This document shows, one piece after another, positions 24,748 to 32,628 of a stretch of 64,000 bases of DNA. A program made the position numbers and the translations under genes. The stretch's first letter is position 1. Every line of letters begins with the position of its first letter. The notes beneath the pieces are model-generated. The model saw only the letters and a program-made list of their open reading frames with translations, made no database searches and was not told the origin of the DNA. The stretch comes from an uncultured Lachnospiraceae bacterium (lineage in GTDB: Bacteria > Bacillota > Clostridia > Lachnospirales > Lachnospiraceae), in NCBI GenBank assembly GCA_910577735.1, contig CAJTOO010000004.1, positions 62,001-126,000 on the forward strand, written 5' to 3'.

Positions 24748-26043
24748 TTATTTGTTAAAATGAATCTCTGTGTCAAATAATGCTCCATTGGCGATTTTCT
24801 GGCCGTCCCCCTTTAACTCGTCCATATATTTTATATAATCACATACATAGACATGTACGGTATCTGTGTTTCGTCCGTAGACAGAGTATATCTCAGCATT
24901 CTCTCCCTGGCTTTGCAGAGGCTTTCCGTCTGCGTCACAGATGACCACAACGTAATCATATGGCTGTGCACCGCTAGGCAGTATGATATCGGCCTTGATT
25001 TCAAAGGCAGTTTTTTCCACAGAGGCGATGCCAATCCCTTGATCGTTGGTCTTGTTGACTTGAACAACCTGTGTTTTTTCTTTGTTCATGGTAATATCAA
25101 TGGCAAAATTCCAGGTGCCGGTATAGTGTTTCTGGACGGCATCCTGTAAAGTTATCACCTCATTGGTTTCCGGATCACGAGCCTGGAAATCTTCATATTG
25201 AAGCAGGTCTGCATAGATGTCAGAAATCTCGAGGTAGTAAGTGAACCGGGAAGGCAGTTGTTCCACCCTGCCTTCCCAGACGAGGTCGGCATCGGTTTGT
25301 GCTGTATCGCGGTTAGTGGCGTGACCGCTAGTCATAAGGTCTTCATCCAGAGAGACTCTTATGATACCGGTAAAAGTATGATCATCCACAAATACTCCTT
25401 CAATATAATAGGGTGTACTATATCCGTATGCTTCTCCGTTAGCGCGCTCTTTCTTAGTAAGACCGGGTACGTCATAGTAGGTATTAGTTTTCAGATATAA
25501 CAGGTCATGATCCGGAAGATAGCCCTCCATGTTCTTTGTCTTGATAAAATCTGCCGGAAATGGCTCTTCATTTTCAATGCATAGAGCCAGATACAGTGCC
25601 TGTGAGGAGCAGTTGGCTTCTGAAACAGTGATAGTCAGCCCATTGGAGGTCTGCACCAGGGCATTGTCCGGCGGCGTTTCTGACGGTTTATCAGAGGTTG
25701 GTTCTGACGAGTGTGTCGTATTTTGGTCTTGATTTTGGGAAGAAGTATCGCTGTTATAAATTTGTGCGCCGTCATGAAAGTCGCCTTTATAGCTGACCTT
25801 TTCCTGAACCATGGAGAAGATTCGTCCTATGACGGGCAGTTTGGCAGCCAGGGCCGGGTCTGATACCATGAGGACCCCTATGCACAGGATGGCCAGCAGG
25901 GCGGCGGCGATCGCACTGTGACGAAGCAGGATTTTGTTTCGATGAAGTCTTTTCTTCTGGCGTATTCCTTCCTGAATTCCCGCCTTTACCACATGATTCA
26001 GTTCTTTGGGGATGGGGATTGCATCAAATCTATCATTTTGCAT
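24748..26043 (-). CDS. DUF4179 membrane protein, probable anti-sigma factor (pair 3)
   Basis: 431 aa, the longest of the three paralogues. A basic N-terminus of about 42 residues leads to a membrane helix (about 43-61). Next comes a Ser/Thr/Gln/Pro-rich linker (about 95-125), then the outer DUF4179-type part (SNGLTITVSEANCSSQALYL). Its start overlaps the end of the ECF sigma gene by 11 bases, so translation is coupled. The presumed role is to hold the sigma factor until an outside signal arrives. The signal is unknown. Confidence 0.85.
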   Translation of the reverse strand: MQNDRFDAIPIPKELNHVVKAGIQEGIRQKKRLHRNKILLRHSAIAAALLAILCIGVLMVSDPALAAKLPVIGRIFSMVQEKVSYKGDFHDGAQIYNSDTSSQNQDQNTTHSSEPTSDKPSETPPDNALVQTSNGLTITVSEANCSSQALYLALCIENEEPFPADFIKTKNMEGYLPDHDLLYLKTNTYYDVPGLTKKERANGEAYGYSTPYYIEGVFVDDHTFTGIIRVSLDEDLMTSGHATNRDTAQTDADLVWEGRVEQLPSRFTYYLEISDIYADLLQYEDFQARDPETNEVITLQDAVQKHYTGTWNFAIDITMNKEKTQVVQVNKTNDQGIGIASVEKTAFEIKADIILPSGAQPYDYVVVICDADGKPLQSQGENAEIYSVYGRNTDTVHVYVCDYIKYMDELKGDGQKIANGALFDTEIHFNK

Positions 26044-26578
26044 GGCGCTTTACCTCCTTTTTGTTATGGGTGTCTTCGGTCAGCCATTTTCGAAGCTGCT
26101 TCTTGGCGCGATACAGGTCTGCCTTAACACTTCCTTCGGGAATGTCCATAATCTGTGCGATTTCTTTTATTTTTAATTCCTGGAAGTAGAAGAGTATGAC
26201 AGCTGTTTTATACTGGTCATTCAGGGAGTCAATGGCATCGTAGAGATCCACTTTCTCCTCGATCAGATAGTCCGTTGTGGTCTTTTCCATATATTCATCC
26301 AGCGAAACGGTGGGTGTTTTTTTCTTGTCCTGCCAGATACAGTTAAGCAGAATCCGGGTGATCCAGGTTTTAAAGTAGCGTGGCTCTTTTAATTTTTCAA
26401 TGGCTATCATGCCTCTTGTCACGCATTCTTGTACGGCGTCTAAAGCATCGGCCTCATTTTTAACATATAAAAAGGCAGTTTTATATAAGTAGATTTGGTA
26501 TGCAGCAATCAATTCGCCATAAGCGGATTTAGAACCTCGGATTGCTTTCTTAACAAGCTTAGTGGTATCCTCTTTCAT
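26033..26578 (-). CDS. ECF RNA polymerase sigma factor (pair 3)
   Basis: 181 aa from the ATG at 26578, which follows AAAGGAAAGGA; an upstream extension to 26806 has no ribosome site and crosses the promoter. Region 2 is seen in ALDAVQECVTRGMIAIEKL and YFKTWITRILLNCIWQD. Region 4 is FYFQELKIKEIAQIMDIPEG, then VKADLYRAKKQLRKWL. It shares the promoter pattern of the other two ECF genes. It forms an operon with the DUF4179 gene at 24748. Confidence 0.92.
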   Translation of the reverse strand: MKEDTTKLVKKAIRGSKSAYGELIAAYQIYLYKTAFLYVKNEADALDAVQECVTRGMIAIEKLKEPRYFKTWITRILLNCIWQDKKKTPTVSLDEYMEKTTTDYLIEEKVDLYDAIDSLNDQYKTAVILFYFQELKIKEIAQIMDIPEGSVKADLYRAKKQLRKWLTEDTHNKKEVKRHAK

Positions 26579-26637
26579 GAGAGTCCTTTCCTTTCGTATG
26601 ATTTGGCCGGTGCGCGCGCTTATGTTACCGGTGGAGC

Positions 26638-26664
26638 AAAGTAAATTCCTTTGGGATTTACTTT
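26638..26664 (-). promoter_or_regulatory. inverted repeat in the 5' region of sigma gene 3
   Basis: AAAGTAAAT and ATTTACTTT arms around a nine-base centre, starting about five bases downstream of the predicted -10. A close relative of this hairpin lies at 32457-32483. Confidence 0.55.
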
Positions 26665-26669
26665 TATAC

Positions 26670-26696
26670 ATTAGATTGCGCGGAATAAGAAAAGGT
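26670..26696 (-). promoter_or_regulatory. ECF-type promoter of sigma gene 3
   Basis: On the minus strand: ACCTTTT (26696-26690), 14 bases, TCTAAT (26675-26670). Identical boxes and spacing to sigma gene 2. Confidence 0.6.
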
Positions 26697-26868
26697 TGCA
26701 GGTTTACGAAAAATTTTTGGATGACAGCCTGTGGCAGATGGTTTTGTCTGTCATGGACAAGGCCGGGAAGACATGATAGAATGAACCTGATATCATTATA
26801 AACCATAAAGTAATATTAGGGATATATAAGGGCTAAAAGAGGATCGTCACAGGGAAAGGAAGGTATTT

Positions 26869-27675
26869 ATGTACAGATTTACGCAGGATTGTCTGATCGG
26901 TGTGGAGGAGATTGACAAGGAGCATCAGGAACTTTTCAGGATCGTGAATGAGGTGGAGGAACTGCTTGTCAACGATTACAGGGGGGATAAGTATGATGTC
27001 ATTGTGAAGCTTCTTCATGAACTTCAGGATTATGCGGAACATCATTTTCGGCATGAAGAGGAATATATGAAGAAAATAGGACATCCGGAGCTGGAGCTGC
27101 AAAAGAACCAACACAGGGAATTTGCGGTTAAGATGAGTGAATTGAATGCCATTGTGGATAACAGGCAGGAGCATGAACTGTTAGATGAGCTGATGCAGTA
27201 TCTGGTCACCTGGCTGTTTCGGCATATCATCGGCAGTGATATGATGATTGGTAAGATGCAGCCGCTTAACGAGTTGGAGAAGAAGGAAGAATATACCTAT
27301 ACAGCGCAGTACAGTACGGGAATTACCTTTATTGATGATGAGCATAAGGAACTGTTCCGGATCATCGGGGAAGTCCACCGTGCCATTGTGCATGATTATG
27401 TACATGATAAATATGATGAGATTGTGCGCCTTCTGGAGGAATTAAAAAATTACACAAAATTTCATTTCGGCGACGAGGAGGAGTATATGGAGGCCATTCA
27501 TTATGAAGGTTTAGAGGCCCAGAAGAAGGCTCACGACGCCTTTATCAGTCGTCTGGAAGGGATGGATTTAGAGTATGTGGACGATAACCAGCAAAAGACT
27601 TTGGAGGAACTTTTGGAGTTTCTGGTAAGCTGGCTGGTGAACCACATTTTATATATGGATAAGAAAATTGGATAA
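26869..27675 (+). CDS. tandem double-domain bacteriohemerythrin
   Basis: 268 aa made of two hemerythrin domains (about 1-130 and 140-268). Each carries an IDxEHxELFR helix, an HFxxEEEYM helix and a final H-x4-D. These are non-heme di-iron O2-binding proteins that in anaerobes may store, sense or remove oxygen. In both domains the usual first His of the HxxxH helix is Gln (LQKNQH and AQKKAH), so one iron ligand differs from the classic set. No regulator or rubrerythrin is adjacent. It has its own transcript. Confidence 0.92.
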   Translation: MYRFTQDCLIGVEEIDKEHQELFRIVNEVEELLVNDYRGDKYDVIVKLLHELQDYAEHHFRHEEEYMKKIGHPELELQKNQHREFAVKMSELNAIVDNRQEHELLDELMQYLVTWLFRHIIGSDMMIGKMQPLNELEKKEEYTYTAQYSTGITFIDDEHKELFRIIGEVHRAIVHDYVHDKYDEIVRLLEELKNYTKFHFGDEEEYMEAIHYEGLEAQKKAHDAFISRLEGMDLEYVDDNQQKTLEELLEFLVSWLVNHILYMDKKIG

Positions 27676-27693
27676 GAAAATTGGAAAATAGAC

Positions 27694-27722
27694 TTGACAT
27701 GTCTGCCAAAAGACGCTAAAAT
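27694..27722 (+). promoter_or_regulatory. strong sigma-A promoter of tRNA-Leu(CAG)
   Basis: TTGACA (27694-27699), 17-base spacer, TAAAAT (27717-27722), 11 bases before the tRNA. Confidence 0.85.
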
Positions 27723-27733
27723 AACATTTGTTC

Positions 27734-27817
27734 GCAGGAATGGCGGAATTGGCAGACGCGCACGGTTCAGGTCCGTGTGATAGCAATATCATGAGGGTTC
27801 AAGTCCCTTTTCCTGCA
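27734..27817 (+). tRNA. tRNA-Leu (anticodon CAG)
   Basis: 84-nt cloverleaf: acceptor GCAGGAA/TTCCTGC, D-loop GGCAGAC, anticodon stem CACGG/CCGTG with loop TTCAGGT (anticodon CAG), long variable arm and T-loop TTCAAGT. CCA not encoded. Its own promoter and terminator surround it. Confidence 0.95.
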
Positions 27818-27827
27818 CTGTTAAGAA

Positions 27828-27857
27828 AGAAGACATCGCATAAAGCGGTGTCTTTTG
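27828..27857 (+). terminator. terminator of tRNA-Leu(CAG)
   Basis: AAGACATCGC and GCGGTGTCTT arms around ATAAA (one mismatch), followed by TT. Confidence 0.7.
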
Positions 27858-28044
27858 CATTACATTATAGGAAATTCCTTTGTTCATCCGAGTCTGCGAA
27901 GCGGATTTCAAAATCGAGCAAACTCGATTTTTCATAAAGATGTGGAATCAGCCAGAAAAAAGTTATTTTACTTTTTTAATGTAGTATGATAGAATAAACC
28001 CGATTTAGATGATCTGTGACAGGGATGATCTGGGAGGGGATATT
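27858..28044. other. intergenic region with further hairpins
   Basis: Contains ATCCG-agtctgcgaag-CGGAT and AAATCGAG-caaa-CTCGATTT (27910-27932) followed by T-rich sequence, perhaps a second terminator. No gene seen. Confidence 0.4.
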
Positions 28045-28644
28045 ATGAAAAGAGGTAAAAGGGCGGCGTTTGTGCTTGCAGTGGCCATTCTGCTGACGGC
28101 GTGCGGCGGGAAAGTGGAAAGTACTGTTACCACAGAAGAAATCGTTGTGCCGGAAATGTCTTCGGAAGATTTGCTGGTAAATTCTTTAGAATATTTGTTG
28201 CAGGATGATGAGGAACCAGAAGAGGATGTGCAGGCAGAGGAAGTATCGTCAGATCATGCAGAAACCGAAAAGGAGATCGCGGGTACAGCAGAGTTTATTG
28301 TATATTACAGTAATGGTACCTGTGATGGGCTGGAGTTTCGCACAGAGACGGCAGATGAACTGACGGCGGATACATTGATTGCAGCTTTGGCAAGGCATAA
28401 TATTGTATCACTTGACACAAAAGTTCTTTCTTTTACAGAGAAAGAGGAAGAAGCGGGAATCGTTTTATATCTTGACCTTTCAGGGGAGATGGATCATTAT
28501 CTGGGCACAATGACACAGGAGGCAAAAGATATCATCATGGATTCCATTTCCAGTACGTTTCTGGAGAATTATAGTGCGGATATCATACATATTCAGATTG
28601 CAGGCAAGCCGTTGCATCAGTCTGTGAAATGGGATGAAGCGTAG
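28045..28644 (+). CDS. GerMN-domain lipoprotein
   Basis: 199 aa from the ATG after GGGAGGGG. A lipoprotein signal (AAFVLAVAILLTACGG) precedes a Glu/Asp-rich linker. The rest resembles the GerMN (sporulation/germination) domain: AEFIVYYSNGTCDGLEFRTE, LIAALARHNIVSLDTKVLSF and GIVLYLDLSGEMDHYL. Such domains occur in the germination protein GerM, but this protein has one copy and its role is not certain. The DUF4125 gene follows after 18 bases. Confidence 0.75.
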   Translation: MKRGKRAAFVLAVAILLTACGGKVESTVTTEEIVVPEMSSEDLLVNSLEYLLQDDEEPEEDVQAEEVSSDHAETEKEIAGTAEFIVYYSNGTCDGLEFRTETADELTADTLIAALARHNIVSLDTKVLSFTEKEEEAGIVLYLDLSGEMDHYLGTMTQEAKDIIMDSISSTFLENYSADIIHIQIAGKPLHQSVKWDEA

Positions 28645-28662
28645 CAGAAAGGAAGGGTGACG

Positions 28663-29292
28663 TTGGATAAAATCAGTGAACGGGAACAGTTGATATTTGA
28701 AATCGCACAGACAGAATGGGAATTGTTTCAGCAGGTGTATAATACCGGCGGCAGGGCGTCTTGTCAGGACGATCCGGATACCTTTTTTAAGATGCGGATG
28801 AGCCAGTGGATGGTATATTCGGATGAGGTGCTGTTTAGCTACCGAAAGGATTGTGAGAATGCCTGTAAAGAAGGCCGTAACCTGATTTTTGAGAAATATG
28901 GCAGGATGATGGAGAGTACGTTCCCGGAAGAATACGAGGGCATTAAAGAGCATTTGCCTGATGCTTCTGACAAGACGGAGATTGTGGAGAAGATTGTGAA
29001 AATCAATCTGGAATGGGACGACGAGATGATGAAGGCGTACCCCAACCTTCGTAAAAGAGGAAGAGTAGCCACCACTGCGGAGGATGGTGTTATGGCAGGT
29101 TCCTCCATGGAGAGTTACTTGCGGGGAGAGCTTTTAACCTATTCTCTGAAAACGTTGGAACTGGTCTTAAAGGAAACAGAGGAAGCGTACAATAAAGGCG
29201 AAAGTCTGTTGAAGCAGACCATCGCCAATGAGACCCTTTTCTATGGTTATCAATCCTTAGAAGCGGCTGAGGCCAGATATGCCGCACAGTAA
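28663..29292 (+). CDS. DUF4125 family protein
   Basis: 209 aa from a TTG at 28663, six bases after GGAAGG; a GTG at 28657 is also in frame but too close to that site. The conserved core IAQTEWELFQQVYNTGGRAS, then CQDDPDTFFKMRMSQWMVY identifies DUF4125, a cytoplasmic helical family of unknown function often next to radical-SAM or metabolic genes. It is probably in an operon with the GerMN lipoprotein. A terminator lies just after the stop, partly inside the end of the opposing DUF6320 gene. Confidence 0.85.
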   Translation: MDKISEREQLIFEIAQTEWELFQQVYNTGGRASCQDDPDTFFKMRMSQWMVYSDEVLFSYRKDCENACKEGRNLIFEKYGRMMESTFPEEYEGIKEHLPDASDKTEIVEKIVKINLEWDDEMMKAYPNLRKRGRVATTAEDGVMAGSSMESYLRGELLTYSLKTLELVLKETEEAYNKGESLLKQTIANETLFYGYQSLEAAEARYAAQ

Positions 29293-29302
29293 GGATACTT
29301 AA

Positions 29303-30007
29303 TTAAAAATGCAGACGTCTGCGCACTTCGTTGCGCAGGCGTTTTTTGACGAGAATGGTGAACAGGGCAAAGTCGATGATGGTACATACCGTCAGTACTA
29401 CAGCGGACCAGGTGATATACATGGGCTTAAGGAGCATATGACGGATGAAAAGTTCCAGCGCTACGCAGAATACGGGAATCTCTATGAACAGGCAGAGGGC
29501 TCCCGACAGGACGGTGAAGGGAAATTTGCGTGCCAGGAATGTAAAAATCTCCATCATGGCAGTGATGAGCGCCACAATGGGAAGACCCAGCTGCCAGAAC
29601 CATCTGTGCGAGGGGGTCAGAAATCCGATCATATACAGATAAACGGCCACGGCCACGCCATCTGCCAACAGGGAGATATAGACTGGAGTCTTACTGTAGT
29701 ACACTGCCGGAAAGGTAAAAACGAACAGGCAGATACAGATGCCGATGACCAGAAGAGACCAGAGGGAATTGTTGAAAGCTAACAGGTTTAACAGCAGGCA
29801 TGTGCCGCTGGTGGCAATCAGGACCACGGAGAGTAAGATACCCAGATCTTTTCGTTTGACCACTTCTACCTGGCCTTTGTTGACCGGATAAGGAGAGGGC
29901 GGCACAGGCTGCCCTATTTGTTTGGGATTTATGACGGGCGTATGGCACAGGGGACACGCCTTCAGGGAGGCTTCCAGTTCTACGCCGCAGTTTACACAGT
30001 ATGACAT
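29303..30007 (-). CDS. DUF6320 membrane protein with N-terminal zinc ribbon
   Basis: 234 aa. CVNCGVELEASLKACPLC at the start is a four-Cys zinc ribbon. About six membrane helices then fill the rest (ILLSVVLIATSGTCLLLNLL onward). This is the layout of DUF6320, a family found next to acyltransferases of the condensation-domain type. AAAGGA precedes the ATG at 30007. The acyltransferase gene lies 26 bases upstream on the same strand, so they form an operon, with the alpha/beta hydrolase divergent to it. Confidence 0.82.
   Translation of the reverse strand: MSYCVNCGVELEASLKACPLCHTPVINPKQIGQPVPPSPYPVNKGQVEVVKRKDLGILLSVVLIATSGTCLLLNLLAFNNSLWSLLVIGICICLFVFTFPAVYYSKTPVYISLLADGVAVAVYLYMIGFLTPSHRWFWQLGLPIVALITAMMEIFTFLARKFPFTVLSGALCLFIEIPVFCVALELFIRHMLLKPMYITWSAVVLTVCTIIDFALFTILVKKRLRNEVRRRLHF
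29317..29347 (+). terminator. terminator of the GerMN-DUF4125 operon
   Basis: GTCTGCGCA and TGCGCAGGC arms around CTTCGT, then six T. It lies within the last codons of the minus-strand DUF6320 gene. The palindrome GCAGACGTCTGC (29311-29322) overlaps its left side. Confidence 0.7.
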
Positions 30008-30033
30008 AGGCGATTCCTTTCTATTATCTGATA

Positions 30034-31395
30034 TCAGAGTAAATCCTGGGTACGGTTGCTTTCGATCTTTACATGGATGCCGTCCTGTACCAGTTTGCGG
30101 AAGAAGTGCCGTTCCACATCGGCTTCGATGATGCTGCTGGCAAAATTGATGGTCAGAATATCTTCAAAGCTGATGATGGCGCAGTTGGTACGGGAAGAAA
30201 AGGGCTGCCCCATGTAGATATCGAATCGTTCAATATATGGTTTCATATCTTCCGGCACCTTTAGTGCCCCCATATTTGTGAGCCCTGCAGAAGAGTTCTT
30301 ATCCTGCACTCTTGTGTAAAAGGTTTTCACCACCAGATCCTTGATAAAGAGCGGAACCACGCGGATCAGCAGATTGTGCTGCGTAGCGGCGTTGGTGGTG
30401 ATATCACCGCACAGAAATTTATCGTTTATATAATAACGCATGTAATTGTGTACTTGCGTTACAATCTCCTCGAAACTGTATTCACCCAGGCGGGGATCGA
30501 TGGAGGGATATACCATTGTGATAAAATTGCGCAGGGTATTAGAGGGGAAAAAGCGGCGCAGATTCACTGGCATGGCAATGCGCACCGGGCGCAGCTTTAT
30601 ATGAAATTCTTCGTTCTGTTTTTGCAGCAGGGCATAAAGCAGTACTGCATTTAAATATTCCGTGATGGTGGCGCCGTATCGTTTGGCAACTGCCATCACC
30701 TGCCGTACAGACAGGACACCGTCGATGATGTTGAGTGTGTAAAAAGGTTCCTTGGTACCGCGTACACGATATGTCCTCTCGGCGGGGCGGGGCGGTTTCA
30801 CTTTTGCCGTGGCATAGCGCATATAGGCGTCTTCCAGTTCCCCGGGATCCGGTGCTTCATTGAGAGGCAGAACGAAACCGGAAGGTGTGATGGGATGTCC
30901 CAGTAAGCCCAGATATACGGCGGTCAGCGTCTGCAGCAGGCACATGCCGCCTGTGCCGTCCCCCAGACAGTGGTGCGCTTCCAGGGCAATCCGGGGTCCA
31001 TAATAGTATACTCTGATAAGATAACGATTGTTACCTTTAAAGTGCATAGGCATGCAGGGATTTTTGATATCTTCCCGCACATAAGGACCTGGCCTGTTGT
31101 TAGGTTCCAGATAGCGCCAGAACAGGCCTTTGCGGATGGTCACCTTGTATGTGGGGAAACGGGTCAGGGTCTTATCCAGGGCCTGCTGCAACACAGCTGG
31201 GTCAATATCTTCTTTCAGAACCACAGACAGGCGATAGACAGAGGAAAAATCCCGCCTCTGCAGGGTGGGATATACGATGGCTGACAAATCCAGCTTATAC
31301 CAGACATCCTTTCTGCTTCTTCCGGGCTGTTTCTGCATGGGTTTATTTATTTGTGAAGTAGTCTGTTTGTTGTTTTGTTTTTTGGCTGTCATCAT
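30034..31395 (-). CDS. alcohol acetyltransferase / condensation-domain-like acyltransferase
   Basis: 453 aa. The catalytic motif AHHCLGDGTGG fits the HHxxxDG pattern shared by condensation domains, wax-ester synthases and alcohol acetyltransferases. WYKLDLSAIVYPTLQRRDFS at the start and SSRTNCAIISFEDILTINF near the end are typical of the family beside DUF6320. It likely transfers an acyl group from acyl-CoA to an alcohol or amine; donor and acceptor are unknown. The start is uncertain because no clear ribosome site precedes it. A shorter version from 31338 is possible. Confidence 0.8.
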   Translation of the reverse strand: MMTAKKQNNKQTTSQINKPMQKQPGRSRKDVWYKLDLSAIVYPTLQRRDFSSVYRLSVVLKEDIDPAVLQQALDKTLTRFPTYKVTIRKGLFWRYLEPNNRPGPYVREDIKNPCMPMHFKGNNRYLIRVYYYGPRIALEAHHCLGDGTGGMCLLQTLTAVYLGLLGHPITPSGFVLPLNEAPDPGELEDAYMRYATAKVKPPRPAERTYRVRGTKEPFYTLNIIDGVLSVRQVMAVAKRYGATITEYLNAVLLYALLQKQNEEFHIKLRPVRIAMPVNLRRFFPSNTLRNFITMVYPSIDPRLGEYSFEEIVTQVHNYMRYYINDKFLCGDITTNAATQHNLLIRVVPLFIKDLVVKTFYTRVQDKNSSAGLTNMGALKVPEDMKPYIERFDIYMGQPFSSRTNCAIISFEDILTINFASSIIEADVERHFFRKLVQDGIHVKIESNRTQDLL

Positions 31396-31540
31396 TTACA
31401 ATGTGTGTCGTATTAACGCACAAACAGTTAATCTCATTTTTAACGGTATCATTTAAAGTATAACACATATAAATATATTTATGGTAAAATGTAAGCAGAA
31501 TTCATAATATTTTACTTTTTGGGGAAATTGTGGAGGTACT

Positions 31541-32458
31541 ATGGGAAGAGCAGATAAGAAAAACGCGAATCTGATGAATTTTATCAAAAGGATGCACGGC
31601 GTGGTGGAGAATGTGGATATCGAGAAACACCGCCAGTCTCAGGATTATTTCGGGGCACTGCTTGGCAATAAGAAGGAAGTAATCGTGGAAGATCTGGATA
31701 TTATCATAGAAGCGGAAGAGGGAAGAATCCTGCATGGTGAGTGGACTTATGTAAACCGTGCCCATATGAAAAAGTACGTGATTTTCTATTGTCATGGGGG
31801 CGGATATTCCACGGGCAGCAGTCTTTATGCCAGAACGCTGACTACCAAACTGGCCACATCCACTTCCATGGATGTACTCTGCTTTGATTACAGGCTGGCG
31901 CCGGAGCATCCTTATCCGGCTGCGCTGGAGGATGCCATGCAGGTCTGGAATTATCTGATGCTTTTAGGGTACGGCGCCAGGGATATCATTCTGGCAGGGG
32001 ATTCCGCGGGCGGGAATCTGGCTCTTTGTCTGGCCTTACAGTTAAAGAAAGAGGGAAGACTTATGCCCCGGGGGCTGGTGCTCATGTCACCCTGGACGGA
32101 TCTGACAGTTTCGGGGAAGTCCCATATTACCAAAGCAGAGATCGATCCGGTCTTGAATGCCGAGTATCTGGAGCGGATGATCACGAACTATGCCGAGGGT
32201 CAAAATCTGGCGAATCCCATGATTTCACCGTTGTTTGGGGATTATGATGGATTTCCGCCAACCTATATCCAGGTGGGCAGCAATGAGATTTTACAGGATG
32301 ATGCAGTTATGTTATATAAGAAGTTATTAAAAGCTAACGTGTCTGTGAAGCTGGACATGTTCCGGGGCATGTGGCATGTGTTTCAGATGTCACCTTTTAA
32401 GACGGCTTATGAGGCCATGGATAAGAATGCGGAGTTTATATACGATATATGCCGCTGA
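31541..32458 (+). CDS. alpha/beta hydrolase, hormone-sensitive-lipase-like
   Basis: 305 aa. The oxyanion loop HGGGYSTGS and the nucleophile elbow LAGDSAGGNLAL are the two signatures of the HSL family. The catalytic Asp is probably in IDPVLNAE or VGSNEILQDD, and the His in GMWHVF. It hydrolyses short acyl esters in the cytoplasm. GGAGG lies just before the ATG. It is divergent from the acyltransferase/DUF6320 operon, so the three may form one ester-making and ester-cleaving unit; that link is inferred. Confidence 0.9.
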   Translation: MGRADKKNANLMNFIKRMHGVVENVDIEKHRQSQDYFGALLGNKKEVIVEDLDIIIEAEEGRILHGEWTYVNRAHMKKYVIFYCHGGGYSTGSSLYARTLTTKLATSTSMDVLCFDYRLAPEHPYPAALEDAMQVWNYLMLLGYGARDIILAGDSAGGNLALCLALQLKKEGRLMPRGLVLMSPWTDLTVSGKSHITKAEIDPVLNAEYLERMITNYAEGQNLANPMISPLFGDYDGFPPTYIQVGSNEILQDDAVMLYKKLLKANVSVKLDMFRGMWHVFQMSPFKTAYEAMDKNAEFIYDICR

Positions 32459-32505
32459 AGTAAATTCCTTCGGAATTAACTTCACGAGGACTGCTTCGCA
32501 GCCTC
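32457..32505 (+). repeat. two successive hairpins after the hydrolase
   Basis: AAGTAAATTCC-ttc-GGAATTAACTT (one mismatch; 32457-32483) resembles 26638-26664. Then CGAGG-a-CTGC-ttc-GCAG-CCTCG (32485-32505). Together they may be a terminator or a dispersed intergenic repeat. Confidence 0.55.
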
Positions 32506-32628
32506 GGTAAAAGGGAAACGCTGTGGTTACAAAATTATATATTTATTGGAAAGAAAAAGGATTTCGGTGTTTTAGGGCGAATAATAGTAGTAGAGCGGTT
32601 GTTTTCGAGTAAGAAGAAAGGCATACCT

